A stretch of DNA of 64,000 nt from Dryococelus australis (taxonomy: Eukaryota; Arthropoda; Insecta; Phasmatodea; Phasmatidae). Positions 46,500-58,840 of this stretch are shown here, in pieces. Both the position numbers and the translations under genes were made by a program. The DNA is taken from NCBI GenBank assembly GCA_029891345.1, contig CM056997.1, positions 218,506,712 to 218,570,711 of the forward strand, written 5' to 3'. How positions within the stretch are numbered: position 1 is the stretch's first letter; each line of letters starts with the position of its first letter. A model generated the notes under the pieces. That model was not told the origin of the DNA. It worked only from the letters and a program-made list of their open reading frames with translations, and did not search any database.

Positions 46500-49400
46500 T
46501 TGTTTGAGTTGTATTACTGCCCTACAATCACACGAACTTATATTAAATTATGGTTAACATTTTGAGAAGATATTTTAAGACACAATGATACTGAAATAAT
46601 GAAGAGGAGAATGTGCCTCCATGAGTTTTTCCTGTGCACAAATTCAATACATAACATGTACAGTAAAGAAAGCATACATTTTGAAAGGTAAGTTTATTTA
46701 ATAACTACTAACCAAAACATAAATGAAAATATTATTTTTGAATTCGTTTCATAAAGAGCTTTAAAATGATATATAACTTTAGCGGCATGCGAGACATCAT
46801 TCTGATGTTTACTATGATGACCTCTAGTGGCTAAGTTTTGAACTATTGATAAGAAGAAGTTAATGTTGCCAATAATTTGAATTGTCTCGTTGAGAGGAAT
46901 TCGGTGTAATTTTGAAGGAATTATGAACATTTATAATAAGAAATTAATTAAAGTGTGAAATTTGAGCAATTTGAGTTTTTGAAATAGGTACGTTTGTGCC
47001 ACCCCGTTGGTACCCATTTTCGGGCCTGGCCCACGGACTAAGGGGAAATAACAGGGGAAGGGAGAGGAATCGATGGCGTCATAGAGGTCGGGCATGTGCG
47101 CTAGCGTGACGTTTTCGTTGAGAGAATTAAACAGAGCGCTGGTAACGCAATGCCGCTACAAATTGAAAAATATATTTTTTTTATCATCATTTATTTATGG
47201 CTGAATGGTGGAAAAATTTATATATAAAAGAGTATTCCTAGCATGAGGCGTATATATGTTTTGCAATTAGATTCTCACAGATAATGACTGATACTTGTTT
47301 CTACAAGCCTCTGTGTAGTACCCTGCGCGAGGCTAAATTCATTACTACTAAATACACTGATTTTACTAGAGATACAGCGGTCGTAATTGAGAGTGAAACG
47401 AAATATCGGCGGGTGATTCAAATCGTAGGTTCTCCGAGTTACTTATGTAAAAGTATGCGTTAATATAATTTGAATAAAAAATAGTCCAGATTGAATTTCT
47501 GCACAAAAAAAACAGAAATAAATTCAAAGTAGAGTTTATGTTATTGAAATGTATTTTCTTCAGGCAAAACTGTATCACTACGATTATTCTGTCTAAGTAC
47601 TCTCTTAAATTAAGAGAGAAACAAGATTAGCTAGAGAGTTATATTGATAGTTCTACCCTTTTCCTCTATATTTAATGAGCAGCACTGTCGAACGTACTAA
47701 AATTATAAACTTTCTGACATACAAAATATTTTCGGTTTACTGCAGGCTGCTCTCTTGTTACTGACGATCACTGACAAGTCATCAGCGGGGTCAATGCTTG
47801 TCATCAGTAACGGACTGTGGCCACAACATGGGCCAAGGAAGTAGGCTTTGAAAAACATTAATTTCGTGAAAAAGTTTAACACCGGAATGACAAGTATTAT
47901 TACTCAATAAATCACGTCCCATAAAATTTATATTATTCACCGGTAGTATAAGTACTATCATACTTTCGTAAAGCTTCGTGCGAAAACAAAGCCTATGATA
48001 TACTGCGAAACTTTTATCTTGAAAAGGGTTCTATAGTGCATAAAGCATTCTTTTAAAAAATTTATACATTTCCGTATTTGTAAATATAGATGCAGTGTGT
48101 GTAAGCATATCCCGGTAATGATACCTACTAATATTATCAGCCGGATAACAATAAGGAATCACCAAAAAACATATTTTATCTCAAAAACAGTGAAACGATA
48201 CTCAACTTTTATCCCATCGTAACAACTTACTTCGCTATGTTATATGAAAGCGATTTCAATACATCAAAAGTTTTACTTTCGTGTCGTGTCATAGGCCTAC
48301 ATATTTGGAAAATCTGAGAAAGTGAAATCTCGAAAACACTTCCTAAAATTAAATGAATTCTGACTAAAGATAGAAATAAACGCTACAATATGTACGTGGG
48401 TATATCCTGTGTTTGTATATGCATGTATTATATATATATATATATACACACACACACAAACATAGGGTGATCCACGAGGAGGTAACGCTACTCACAATGG
48501 TTATTCCTTAAGTAATTTAGAAGAAACAATTTGCCATTTAAATGTGGGTCCTCTTTCCAATATTTATAGAGTAATAATATAAATGTGAAGGGTGGAGAAA
48601 TATCTATTAACCTATCCAAGAGTTCAAAAAAATTATTATTTTTATCATACTTTATTGTTTACAGTTTAGCATCAAACGTCATATCGCTGTATTATGAGGC
48701 ATTGCTTATAAAAAAAAAACCTATTAGAGACATTAAGCTAATCAAAAGCGTCTTGAATGAATTACGGAAGATATTTCTGTTATATATTAAGTAATTTATT
48801 AAAGAGACAGAAATTTTAAACAAATGAAAGTTTTTACCTTAGACCCTACTTGGGCTTCAGAAAGTAAATAACATTTGCCCATTTTCAAAACGATAAAATA
48901 AATAAGTCCATTCAGAAGCGGAAAACAGTTAACGAAGATCATGCCAAGCGTACTCTACGTATACTCATCAGAGTATCAAAACCCCTTGTAGACGCATAAT
49001 CATTTTGAGTATTACGTAACCTAAGAGTATATAATCTCGAATGGTTTTCATTACATCAAACAAGAATTTGTCTTTCAATGTTTGCTCACTTTCTTAAGTT
49101 CTTGTCGTGCAGATTCTCATCTAGTCTGAAGAAATATGCGCCGAAATATTTATTTCCCAATGTATATTTGTCGTTCATTGTAACTACGTGAAGAACTGCA
49201 GGAATGAAGGCTGTTGCTTTTCTTTGTCCCTGGCTTCTACTGCAATTATTTCAATGGTACCGCTATTTTATTTTATATTATATTACATTTTCCATTTTCA
49301 AACTTGTGAAAGCATTTTGCTAGCAACTGAATTCATCCTACACTTGTATTTACATAAGGGGATATTTTAAAGCAAAATTGTTGTGTCATGTGGCATTATG

Positions 49401-50200
49401 TTAGAATTAAGAGAAAAAGATGTGGTCAATCGAATACTGATCAGCTCGGTTTGATTTTAGCGTAAAAAGTCTATTGTTTTTTACTTCAGAGCAGGCATAC
49501 CATGTGAAAGATGTATGATTATTATGGCTACTCATTACTAAAAGAGCTCTTTCACTAGTATGATACTTATCGAAAGAAGAAAAAATTAATTTTTTCTGAG
49601 TTTACAATAAAAATAAGAAATGTTAAGTCTGCAACTGAATGTTGGTTGTTAGAACTTAATATGGCAGAAATACAAAGTATACCGTTATTTTTAAAATCAT
49701 AATTGAATGTGACTCGTGTTTGCATTAAATAAAGATTGATGAACGAAACAGTTCTTTTATTTACTTACGAAATGTTACTAGATCAAGTTTTGTGCTTTTA
49801 AATACATAGTGTAAGAAATGGCAGCTATCGCAAAAAAAAAGGACGAATTATCATACGTAATATGTTGGAGAAGTAGAAAACTGAAATACTTTGGGCAGAC
49901 AGCTTGTATGTTTTCTGTTAAGACAACATAATTCTACAACGTTCCATAATTATTGGTGATTTTTATGTTAAAATATTTGATCATCATATGATCCAAACAC
50001 ACGTTCTAAACTTTCATTTCTGCCTTTGAATTATGCTGGTAAGAAAAAATTTTTAATTTTTTTCTCGTTATAACAATGATCTCTCTATATTTTGATATAA
50101 TACATTTCTTCTTAAAGTACGTTATTATACTATAGTGTATTTTAACGACATGTAATGTACAACATTTATATTTCTGTTTATGGATTGACGTGGAAAATGA
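46500..50200. other. AT-rich stretch; microsatellite and weak transposon-end hint
   Basis: No gene recognised. TA/CA microsatellite at about 48428-48460 is followed by catagggtgatccacgagga, which resembles the outer end of some DNA transposons, though no partner end was found. An imperfect inverted repeat (gttactga...tcagtaac) lies at 47757-47815. The rest is AT-rich with stops in all frames. Confidence 0.4.
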
Positions 50201-50205
50201 ATTCG

Positions 50206-50462
50206 CTGGTACCCGCGGCTTCACCCGCGTGAAAATATTTAACCTAAATTATAATTACCAAGTACCCTATCTTAATGATTGTTGACATATTTTATACATT
50301 CCCTAAGAAACTGTTCCTTTTTTTTGGGTTGAAGATTACCCTATGTGCTAATTCAGATTATATCCTACGCCTGTCCCAAATTTCATCCAAATCCTTCAAG
50401 CCGTTTCGACGTGATTGAACAGCAAACGAATATACAAACGCCCGCATTTATAATATTGCTTG
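50206..50462 (+). mobile_element. Short RTE-like/SINE-like retroposon
   Basis: The unit begins with a short GC palindromic block (acccgcggcttcacccgcgt) and ends with text typical of RTE-type 3' ends: cccaaatttcatccaaatcc, aagccgtttcgacgtgattg, then tacaaacgcccgcatttat. It is about 255 bases without coding capacity. Many arthropod RTE-mobilised short elements share exactly this pairing of a cgcggcttc-gcccgcg start and a caaattt...tacaaac tail. No target duplication is obvious. Confidence 0.65.
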
Positions 50463-50469
50463 TGATTTG

Positions 50470-52340
50470 TAACTTATTTATTTGTATTTTCATAGTATTG
50501 TCTAATTATTTTAATTTACGATAGAAAATAATGCCATAAAGCTAGATTTAAATGTTTTTTTATAACTGCAGGTTAGCTAAGTTAAAAAGGGTAGTGCGTG
50601 GCCTTGATAAAAATTCCGCGCGCTTGCAGTCGTACACAGGAGAGCCAGCGGGTGTAATGAGGGTCTGCTGCGGTGCTAAATATGACGATGTGCCCCCTCA
50701 TTAGGGTGGCTAGATGGAGAGGGTAGCAGCGAAAAGGAAGCAGTGGTTTCAACCCTCCTTGGCGAGGGGCGAGCTGGGGTAATGTAACACAATAAAGCTG
50801 CGCGGGCCGACCCTTCAAAAACCGTTGGGCCGTGCTGGGCCTTCTCATTAGCAGTGGCTTCTAAATGGCAGCGACGTGGCCGGAAAGGGAGAGGGAGATT
50901 GGCCAGTGTATGTCGGCAGCCAGGGCGACGTAATGTCGCGACTGTGAGCCGACGCGGCTTGGCGCTAGGGGTTGTTAGTGCCACGTGTGTGGGGTAGCAG
51001 TGTGGTGCTTGGAACGGCTAACAGCTAAGAAGGGTATGGGGGGGGGGAGGCAGGCATGTGCGCTTTCTTCCAATAGCCTTCACGTGATGCCTGTAGCTCT
51101 CTCCCGGCAAGGGGCCTGGTGCTCTGGCACCACATTTCTTTTATGCGATTGAAGGAACATGTGTTTCGAAGCCACCCCTCCATATCCCGGAAACTGTTTA
51201 CTATTCATCCCAAGGACAGGAAAGTATCTAGACATTCGATTTGGTGTGTGGAAGAGGGATGGTCATATTTATTGAGGAAAGTAGAAAAAAGGGAGGGGCG
51301 GGTCTGTTTCGTCATAACTGTAGGAACGATATTAATTTAATTTAATTAATGAATTCCGTAATTTTAAAAACAGTTCTTATGTTAATTAATTCCAGTTTTA
51401 AGACATTGACCATTAACATCTCCACACACTACATTCCTGCTTGTGGCGCTGAGTAAATTGTGTCGAGGTGAAACGAAAACCTCTCTACTGTACCTATGGC
51501 CGAGAGTTCACAATTCTGTCCTGGGAAATGGGAAATTGCTATTTTTAATTCATATAAATTTTACACCACGACACGCCATGTTTTGCATTTACATATATTT
51601 CCATGATTCTGCATGTTTGACGCTATTAATCAGAATTTATTTACTCAAGTTTAGTATATATCTTACGAGAGAGGTGAATTAAAGGGAATGGAACGAAAAA
51701 TAAATTACGTCAAATAAAGAAACATAAATTTAAATAACAAAAAATTACATTAAATTTTCAAAATCACTTTTAGACTATCGTAGCACAATCATATGAAAAT
51801 TCCAAAAATTAATTATCTAATTTCCTCTAAATTGAGCGCAAAATCCAAACTTTAAAAATAAAAAAGTGGTCAAAATTAAACTTGATTTATTATCATGCCT
51901 GTATAGCTTAGTGTAAGTCAAACTTCGTCCAAAAATTTGGCTGGTATTGAGGTTAGAAATCAGACGATAGACTTTGTTCGTAAAAACAATAACAAGGTGT
52001 GTATCAAGAAAAAGTATTAATTGAATTATGCTTTTTTTTATCGTACTTAACGCTTTTAACAATTTTATGTAAAGCAAAGTATTTCATCATTCACCACTTT
52101 ATAAATTTTTTTACTAAATAATTTTTATATCTTTCTTACAATAGAATTTTTATCTTAGTTTGAAGCACTTAAAATTATTTTTCCAAATTTAACACCAGTT
52201 AAATTTAATGAAAACTATATATATATTCTACTGATATTTAGCTTATTCAGTATTTGAACTCAGTATTTCTACTGATTATAGAGGACAGCTAATTTATTTT
52301 AGTTTTATTTGTAAAAAAATATTTTGTTAGAAAAATTTTA
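50470..52340. other. No recognised gene; GC-rich block 50580-51110
   Basis: The 50580-51110 block is much more GC-rich than its surroundings, with overlapping open frames of up to 100 codons on the minus strand that look like chance frames. The remainder is AT-rich. Confidence 0.4.
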
Positions 52341-52342
52341 AT

Positions 52343-54043
52343 TGTGACGGTGGGTCCCCTAGCCCACAGAGCGCGTGTGTGATGCAGGTTGCGAGATGAC
52401 CAAGGATCAGTCTTCGCGGGCGCTGGCCTGCTATCATTGAGCAAGGCTTTTGCGCACTGGCTGAAAATAATGTCTTAGTTGTAGATGGAGCACCGATCTC
52501 CAGTCTGGTCTCTGGGAAGGGGATGCGGAACGGTATAAATACGGGTGCACTGGCTAGGATCGAGGTCTTCGTAGGCCCGCCGAGTGCGGAGCTTTATTTG
52601 GCGAGTGGAATCCGCCCTAGAGCAGAAGAGAAGCTGAATGCAGCAATGAAGTTCAGTATTGGTTTCTTCGGATATGGTAGTTGTGGGACTTAGAAAATTT
52701 TCCCATCTAGTAATACTCGTGTGTCGAAACTTTGAACATTGCGTGTCTGTTGTAGTAGAGAACTTAATTAGTTTTGGGTCAAGTGTGTTTGGACTTCGAA
52801 AATGTTTACTTCAGGTAGTACTCGTGTGTCGAGACTTTGGAATTTTCGTGTTAGCGGCAGTAGAGAACTAAGGAATTTGCGGGGCTAAGTGAGAGAACTT
52901 ATACTATTTCTGGCACTTATAAAAATTCTGCCCAAAAATAATTGCAGACTTATAAAAGTTACACATGGTAGCGTGATGACACTTAGTAATCCCGCCTGAT
53001 TGCAGAAAATTACTTGGGGAAGTTGAGTCAGTGAAACTCTAGGAAATACTGCAGTGGGGCCCCATAGACTTGAAATTAATTTGCTTGGCCAGGGATTATT
53101 GTGAAATTTTTTTGGAAGGAACCGTACTTTGATATTTTCCGCTCTTAAAGAGAAGTATGTACAAAGCAGTTTCAAGTGAGGCTTGGAAGCTGAGCGTGGC
53201 CTGAAAAAGGGACCTTTTGTTTAAGCTTAATCCAGGAAACGTGTAAGCGGACATAGAAAGTTGGCGAATGAGTTTATGCTGGCTATTTGTGGAACCCAGG
53301 TGATAATTGGTAGTTTTGCCCCTCGTAAAAGGAGGTTTTTGCCAGGGATGATGCGGCTGACGACGGAACTTAGGCAGAGTGTTTTATGCTATTCTGTTTG
53401 GCAGCTTCCGGAAAGTAAGATTTGAGTCTAAGCCCAGCAATTTCGTGAAAGTAATTGAATGTCGCCTGCTTACTTCCTGAGGTGAACTTAGGAAGAGGAG
53501 CTAGTGCCCCAAGCGTCAGGTCCTTCGAAGTGGAGTGTTTTAGATTTTAATTACAATCTCAGTTTCGAACTAGTGTGGAGGATCTGGTTGGAGTTAAATG
53601 GGGTGGATTTTGGATATGCCTGTTGTGTGCTGGAGTTGGTGAAGGAGGCTCGTCCGCGAGACTGGCAAGGGAGAATATCCTTGGCTTTCTCCTTCACCAG
53701 TAGTGCGTGTGAGTAAGTGGCATCGGCAGATAGTAAAAGTTGGCATCCAGATCAGGTGCGCAGACGTGGAGAATATCCACACCCTCCGTCGATTGTGTGG
53801 TGCTGAGAGACTGGAGGTCCAGGACTGGCCACCACGGAAATGTTGAATGTTTTGGGAGAGTATCCCTGGGTCCTGGGCCTTAGTGGTGGTGTCTGAATGA
53901 TTGTGGTTGGTGTAGGATGGTGAGGTATGGCCAAGATTCAGATATGGCACCCAGTTTATTCTTGTTTTGAGAAAAATAAATGGTTATGGTAAGACTTCTC
54001 AAGACCAGAGACTATCACTTCGGCGTGTTGTGGTGTTTTTTAC
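52343..54043 (+). repeat. LTR-like unit with TATA box and poly-A signal
   Basis: The unit opens with TGTGACGGTGGGTCCCC and closes with acttcggcgtgttgtggtgt leading into ...TTTACA, giving TG...CA ends. TATAAAT at 52534-52540 and AATAAA at 53975-53980 are placed as a promoter and poly-A signal would be in a long LTR. An internal direct duplication (tagtactcgtgtgtcgagac type) has a period of about 105 bases (52675-52885). No pol sequence lies next to it, so a solo LTR is likely. No clear target duplication. Could instead be a host regulatory segment. Confidence 0.45.
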
Positions 54044-54049
54044 AGATGA

Positions 54050-54930
54050 AATAAGTGCGATATAAAACAAAACAAAGGTGAAATTCAGTCAGTAAGAGGA
54101 TGCTACGATTATTGTGATGTTACTGGAAAAAATATCCAATTTTATATATGGTATGTTTGTTGCGTTTTTTAAAAGGAGTTCATTGTATTTCTCCCGACGA
54201 GAGTGGCTTTAGTATTGTTTGAGGATGTTGTAAGATTCATAAAATAATGTATTTTATACAACATTTAGGCATGTTAAGGCGGAGTTTATCATTGTATTCT
54301 CTTGGGGGGAGTGGCTTTAGTAATGGGTAAGAATTTTGTAAAACTCTTTAAAAATGTGATTTAAAAATATGTTTAGTTATGTTTTTGCTGAGTTCATTGT
54401 AAGTGCTTGGTGTACATTGGCAAGTAATTGAAATTAGGGCCATGGGTGTGATTTTTTATTTTTACAATTATCGTTGATTGATTTAAAGTTGTCAAAATAA
54501 ACTTTTATAATAGCTTGGAAAGAAGTTTGTGTAAAAAACATTGTGTTCATGATTTTGAAGACTAAATATCATTGTGACAAAATTTTGTACGAATATTATG
54601 AATACCAAAGTAAATAAGTTATAAAACCGAAATGGTTTTGGCGGTGTTCTAAATGCTGGTAGTGTTTGTTAACCCTTTTTCCAAAAAACGTGCAAATTTT
54701 TAGCCTAGCAGAAGCTGCCTGATCTAGTGACAAATTTCTGAAACTTTTCCTGATGACATGTTTTTGAGATAATTAATGAGTCCCTATCCTTCATGGATTT
54801 ATTTATTATATCAGTATGGCTACAAATGCCATGTCACAACAGGAAATTAAACACACAACATACTCACTAATACGAGTTGCGTTGAGAGATTTGGGTGGCT
54901 CTTAAATACGAAGTCTTGAGAGCCAAGGTG
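54050..54930. other. AT-rich stretch, nothing recognised
   Basis: A loosely repeated theme (cgagagtggctttagtat at about 54200 and ggggagtggctttagtaatg at about 54306) suggests an old duplication of about 105 bases. No coding signal. Confidence 0.4.
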
Positions 54931-54934
54931 GGTG

Positions 54935-55127
54935 AAATGAGATCAGAAAGGAGAAGCACTGGAATGTAAGGGCGGGGGAAATGGAGATCCCGAGAAACCT
55001 GCTGAAGAGCGGCATCGTCCGGCACGATTTCTACTTGCGAAAATCTGGTAGTGACCCGGCTGAGGATTGAACATGGTTCTCTTTGGTGGGAGGCGATTAG
55101 TCAAACCGCTCAGCCACCGCTGCCCCA
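54935..55127 (-). mobile_element. tRNA-derived SINE
   Basis: On the minus strand it begins GGGGCAGCGGTGGCTGAGCG. A pol III A box (TGGCTGAGCGG, plus 55106-55116) and B box (GTTCAATCCTC, plus 55062-55072) are about 35 bases apart, as in a tRNA head of the Ser/Leu type. The body includes a ttctcgggatctccatttcc block and a CT-rich tail. The sequence is not a functional tRNA: the stems do not pair well and there is no anticodon arm that I can draw. Confidence 0.75.
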
Positions 55128-55267
55128 CCAATCCAAAGAATCTTTAGAAATTTATACCTATAACACTCAGATCCAATTTTGTACAGTAAACAAAGTCAGG
55201 AACACACTGCCCATAATTTCAGTAACTATAATTTACACATACATGTGCATAACCATGTTTATGTATA

Positions 55268-56125
55268 TATACACCAAAAAAAGTTTGGCACCACCTGTAA
55301 TTTGGTTGCTCATTAAGTATGTATGCTGGCATGGGAAGGCACATTGCAAAGAGACATCGAAATTGCAGGAGTGGTATTCTGTACAGACAGTGGGTATTTC
55401 GCCCCAATTAATTCTTTTGGCCATTGAGCAACCAAGCAATTCAGTAATTCTGGTTGTACAAAACATTTTTGAGGTCTGTATAATTCACTAATGATGAAAG
55501 TGATTGATAGAGACCAAATTAGCACAGGACGTTACTAGAGGGCAGCACATAAAGTGATAATAATTGCAGCATTGGCGAAGACTGGGGAGTTTGCATGGGT
55601 CTACCAATGTATAGAGATGTAACCAGTTGAGCATCTGGAGAAGCGGCGAAGGCAAGCCGTATTCGTACCATTAACTGAGTCTAAACAGGGTCGAATAATG
55701 GGACTTGTGGAAAATGGATGTCCATACCGAAGAATTGCGAATATGTTGATGAGAAGTATCAGCAGTGCATCGATGGCAGCGTCGTTAGTCAGCGGAAGAT
55801 GTACTTACCCCTAAACCAGGTTCCAGAAGTAAGGTGTACAGATGCACGACAAGACTGTCACATTGTTTGAGCTGTAATAGCAAATCGTACGGCGAGTGCA
55901 AAACATATTGGACGTAACGTCGCCCAGGGAGTTTCTAGTAGGAGTATCTGTAATGTTAACATTAAGTTGGTCTGCCATCACACTTCCCTAAGCCAAACTT
56001 CCTCTTATCACAGCATCATAGCCTGCTTCCAGTGATGTCCAGAAACGAGAACCCACAAGTAAGAATTGCGAGTGTTGTGTTCAGTAAAGAGTCCCATTTC
56101 TCCCTTGGGGGTAATGACAGTAGAA
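55268..56125 (+). mobile_element. Tc1-like transposon relic, truncated
   Basis: The left end near 55268 reads caccaaaaaaagtttggcac, a typical Tc1 terminal sequence after TA. The transposase relic (about 55690-56125) shows GLVENGCPYRRIANML (helix-turn-helix), then in shifting frames RCTDARQDCHIV-like text, SVSSRSICNVNIKLVCHH (read as VSSRSICNVN), and a degraded start of the catalytic core (VFSKESHFSLG-like, in mixed frames). Numerous stops and frame changes. The element ends abruptly at 56125, where repeat copy C begins, so most of the catalytic domain and the right end are missing. Confidence 0.75.
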
Positions 56126-56545
56126 GTAGGGACGGCGGGGTTTCATTTCACTTTTGATTGATCAGATCCATCCTAAATCCGATCTTAAACTGAACAATAT
56201 TTAAATCCGCAAAATGATAATCCACTAGAATTTTATTGATTAATTCATTAAAATATAGTGGATCAATCAATAAAAATAATCATTGTCGATGTTTTGTGAA
56301 TTGATAAGTATATAGTTTGGTGCAAGAGTGAGATAAGGGTCTTTATTTATTTCTTTATTTATTTTTTGGGTGGGAGTGGCATGGCAGGTTGTCACCCTTG
56401 GAGCTCTCGTGTTGTACTGAGCTGTGATGTGTTGGGGAAGATGTGTATATAAGTATTGTGTAATATTATTTGTTTTATGTTATTGAGTAGTTTTACTGTC
56501 TGGCAGGCGACTGAGGGAGGGGGATCGAATGTCTGTGACTAATGA
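56126..56545 (+). repeat. Copy C of the 13/32-kb repeat family (partial)
   Basis: It starts gtagggacggcggggtttca and then ttcacttttgattg, matching the outer end of copies A and B. Later landmarks (gtgcaagagtgagataaggg, ggagctctcgtgttg, gtatataagtattgt, ctggcaggcgactgag) are shared but in a partly different order. The same polarity as copy A. It interrupts the Tc1 relic. Its right limit is unclear. Confidence 0.55.
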
Positions 56546-58840
56546 AAGCATCACTAGACATATCTGCTTTGGCCAGCGTCTGTAAGGTGACCGAGCACAC
56601 ACGACTGATTAGATATACGAAATGGTATAAATAAACATTCAAGCGAAGTAAATGTAATAAATACGAAACATTACTTTAATATTGCGATTACCTCAAGAGA
56701 AATAAGTATTAAATCAAAAACACTAAAAATATGTGATTACAACAAAACACAAGAGAAATTAATAAAACACGACTTAAAGTGAATACATTGCACACAACAT
56801 AACTATAAAGAATGGACCACCAAATGTATATTAATAACGTAACGAAATATATTCCAAACAGCTGAATAAACTAAACAAGTGCTAACTTACTAAACAAATT
56901 ACACAACTTATTTCCACGCCAATGACCGGCCCAGCTATGCTGGTGTTATAAAGAAAGCAAGAAAAAAAAAACAATTTCCCTATCAATATATAATTTATGA
57001 CAGGATAAATTACACGGCTTGAATTAAACTGCACTAGTCCTATACACCAAAATGACGAATTCAAAACACAAGTGTTAATATTTAGAATAGACAGGTACCT
57101 TACAACTTTAACTGTGTTTAGGTTTTCGGAGTTTGTGTAAAATTTGTGTGTTATACCAGAGAAAACAGCAGACATCCTCATGTTGACTCACAGCCGTAGT
57201 AATTTTTTTACGTAAAATTCATGAGTTTTATACAGTTATTAATAATAATTAATATTCTTTTCATAATATTTTAGTTTGCTACAACACAAAGTTGATGCAC
57301 GCCATCACTTGGTGATGCAGGGTGAAGGACATCCTGGAACAGCAATACTCTATGATCGCGCTGTGCGAACAAGAGTTCGTATACCTGGGTGGGAATCAGT
57401 ATTTCTTTCAAACCACTTTCACCTTCTGGCAAACTTACCCTGTCCAGTAACAAAAGTGTGGGTTGTATCACCAAAGTGTTCCAAGTTCAGATGGGCCGGC
57501 GATGTTTTCTCGAGTTTCTACAAGTCCCTCATTCCTTTTAAATATTCATTTACATGATTTTCTCAAGCACTTCTATTTCCCAAGTCCTTCAATTTTCAAC
57601 TTTATTACATAATCGTTGGTGTTTAAAATAGTGTAAGTAATGTTATTGTTGTGTAAAAACAAATAGTCAAATAATATATGACAAATGACATCTCCATTCA
57701 TCCACAAATACTAAATCTTCAGACACACACGGTCTCCAGTCATTCACAAAATATGAAATAGTGGTGTGAGGAATTAAAACTATTTTATAACAATACACAT
57801 TATTCCTTTTAATATAGATTTTTTTTTCTTTTTGAAAAATGCCCTTAAAAATTTATATTTACAATATGCATACAAACTTTCTTAAAGCATTTATATATTA
57901 ACAAAAACTTTTACAAACATTTAAACAAGGTTTAATAAATTCTTATAAATGCATTATTCTACACTTCAAAAATACTTCTAAAAATATTTACAAACATTCA
58001 CACATATGTACGCATCATTAAATCAAATTTCATATCTTACTTTACAACATGATCCTTTCATTAAAGTTTTTCAAAAGATGTGTACAAGAAAAACACTATT
58101 CTTATAAAGATATTTGCAAAAAACAACAAATTTATCCAAATAATTATAAATCACGTACTTACAAGAAAAAATGTATAAAAAAACAGACAATTGATTAAAA
58201 ATAAATAGCAAGCAAACAATATTCTTCTAAATTAAAATCTTGAGCGATAAGAACATTGCCACTCTTAGAATTAGCTATGTACATTGATTATGTACATTTA
58301 CGATGCACTGATGGAGTGTTCGTAACAATGCACAGATGAGGTGTTCATACGTCATGTCCAGGAGGGAGATGCATTTTTGACAATCACCTGTACACACCAG
58401 CAATAGCCTATAACACACATAGTACTTTGTATTTGTAGATTTCAAATGATATTATGTCATGCTGTGAAGAGAACCACAAGGAGTAACACAGATAATTTTT
58501 TGCTTGAATAATAACAAGGGGTAGTGGATTGAAGACATGTTCGATACAGTTATGAGGATAGCCTTTTAACATGGTATGCAGTTAGGCAAACAGATAGGAA
58601 TATCCCTTCGAGTTGAGAGGGATGTCGATTCGATGATTATACAGGAGATGCTGCAGACAGCTGTTGATAAGGTTGCAGACAGCTGTGGAGTCTGTGGTGT
58701 GATGTGTGGTGTGGGCAGATGGTCATCATCATTGGTGGTGTGGTATTGACAGTTGTAGTGTAGGTGGCAGGGCTGTAATTATTGTTTTACTGACACTAAT
58801 GTTGTGGGGAAAAAATTGTAAGGGATTATATTGTTCCCCC
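56545..58840. other. AT-rich stretch, nothing recognised
   Basis: A 93-codon plus frame (57276-57557) and a 67-codon minus frame overlap in a GC-richer patch, without recognisable content. The rest has stops in all frames. Confidence 0.4.

Noticed and set aside
50582-50984. Minus-strand ORFs of 88 and 102 codons
   Set aside because: Overlapping frames in a GC-rich block, with low-complexity Arg/Pro/Leu composition and no family match.
55040-55127. Functional tRNA gene
   Set aside because: A and B boxes are present but the stems do not form a cloverleaf and a SINE body follows.
57271-57557. Overlapping 93- and 67-codon ORFs
   Set aside because: Both strands open in a short GC-richer patch, without recognisable protein text.
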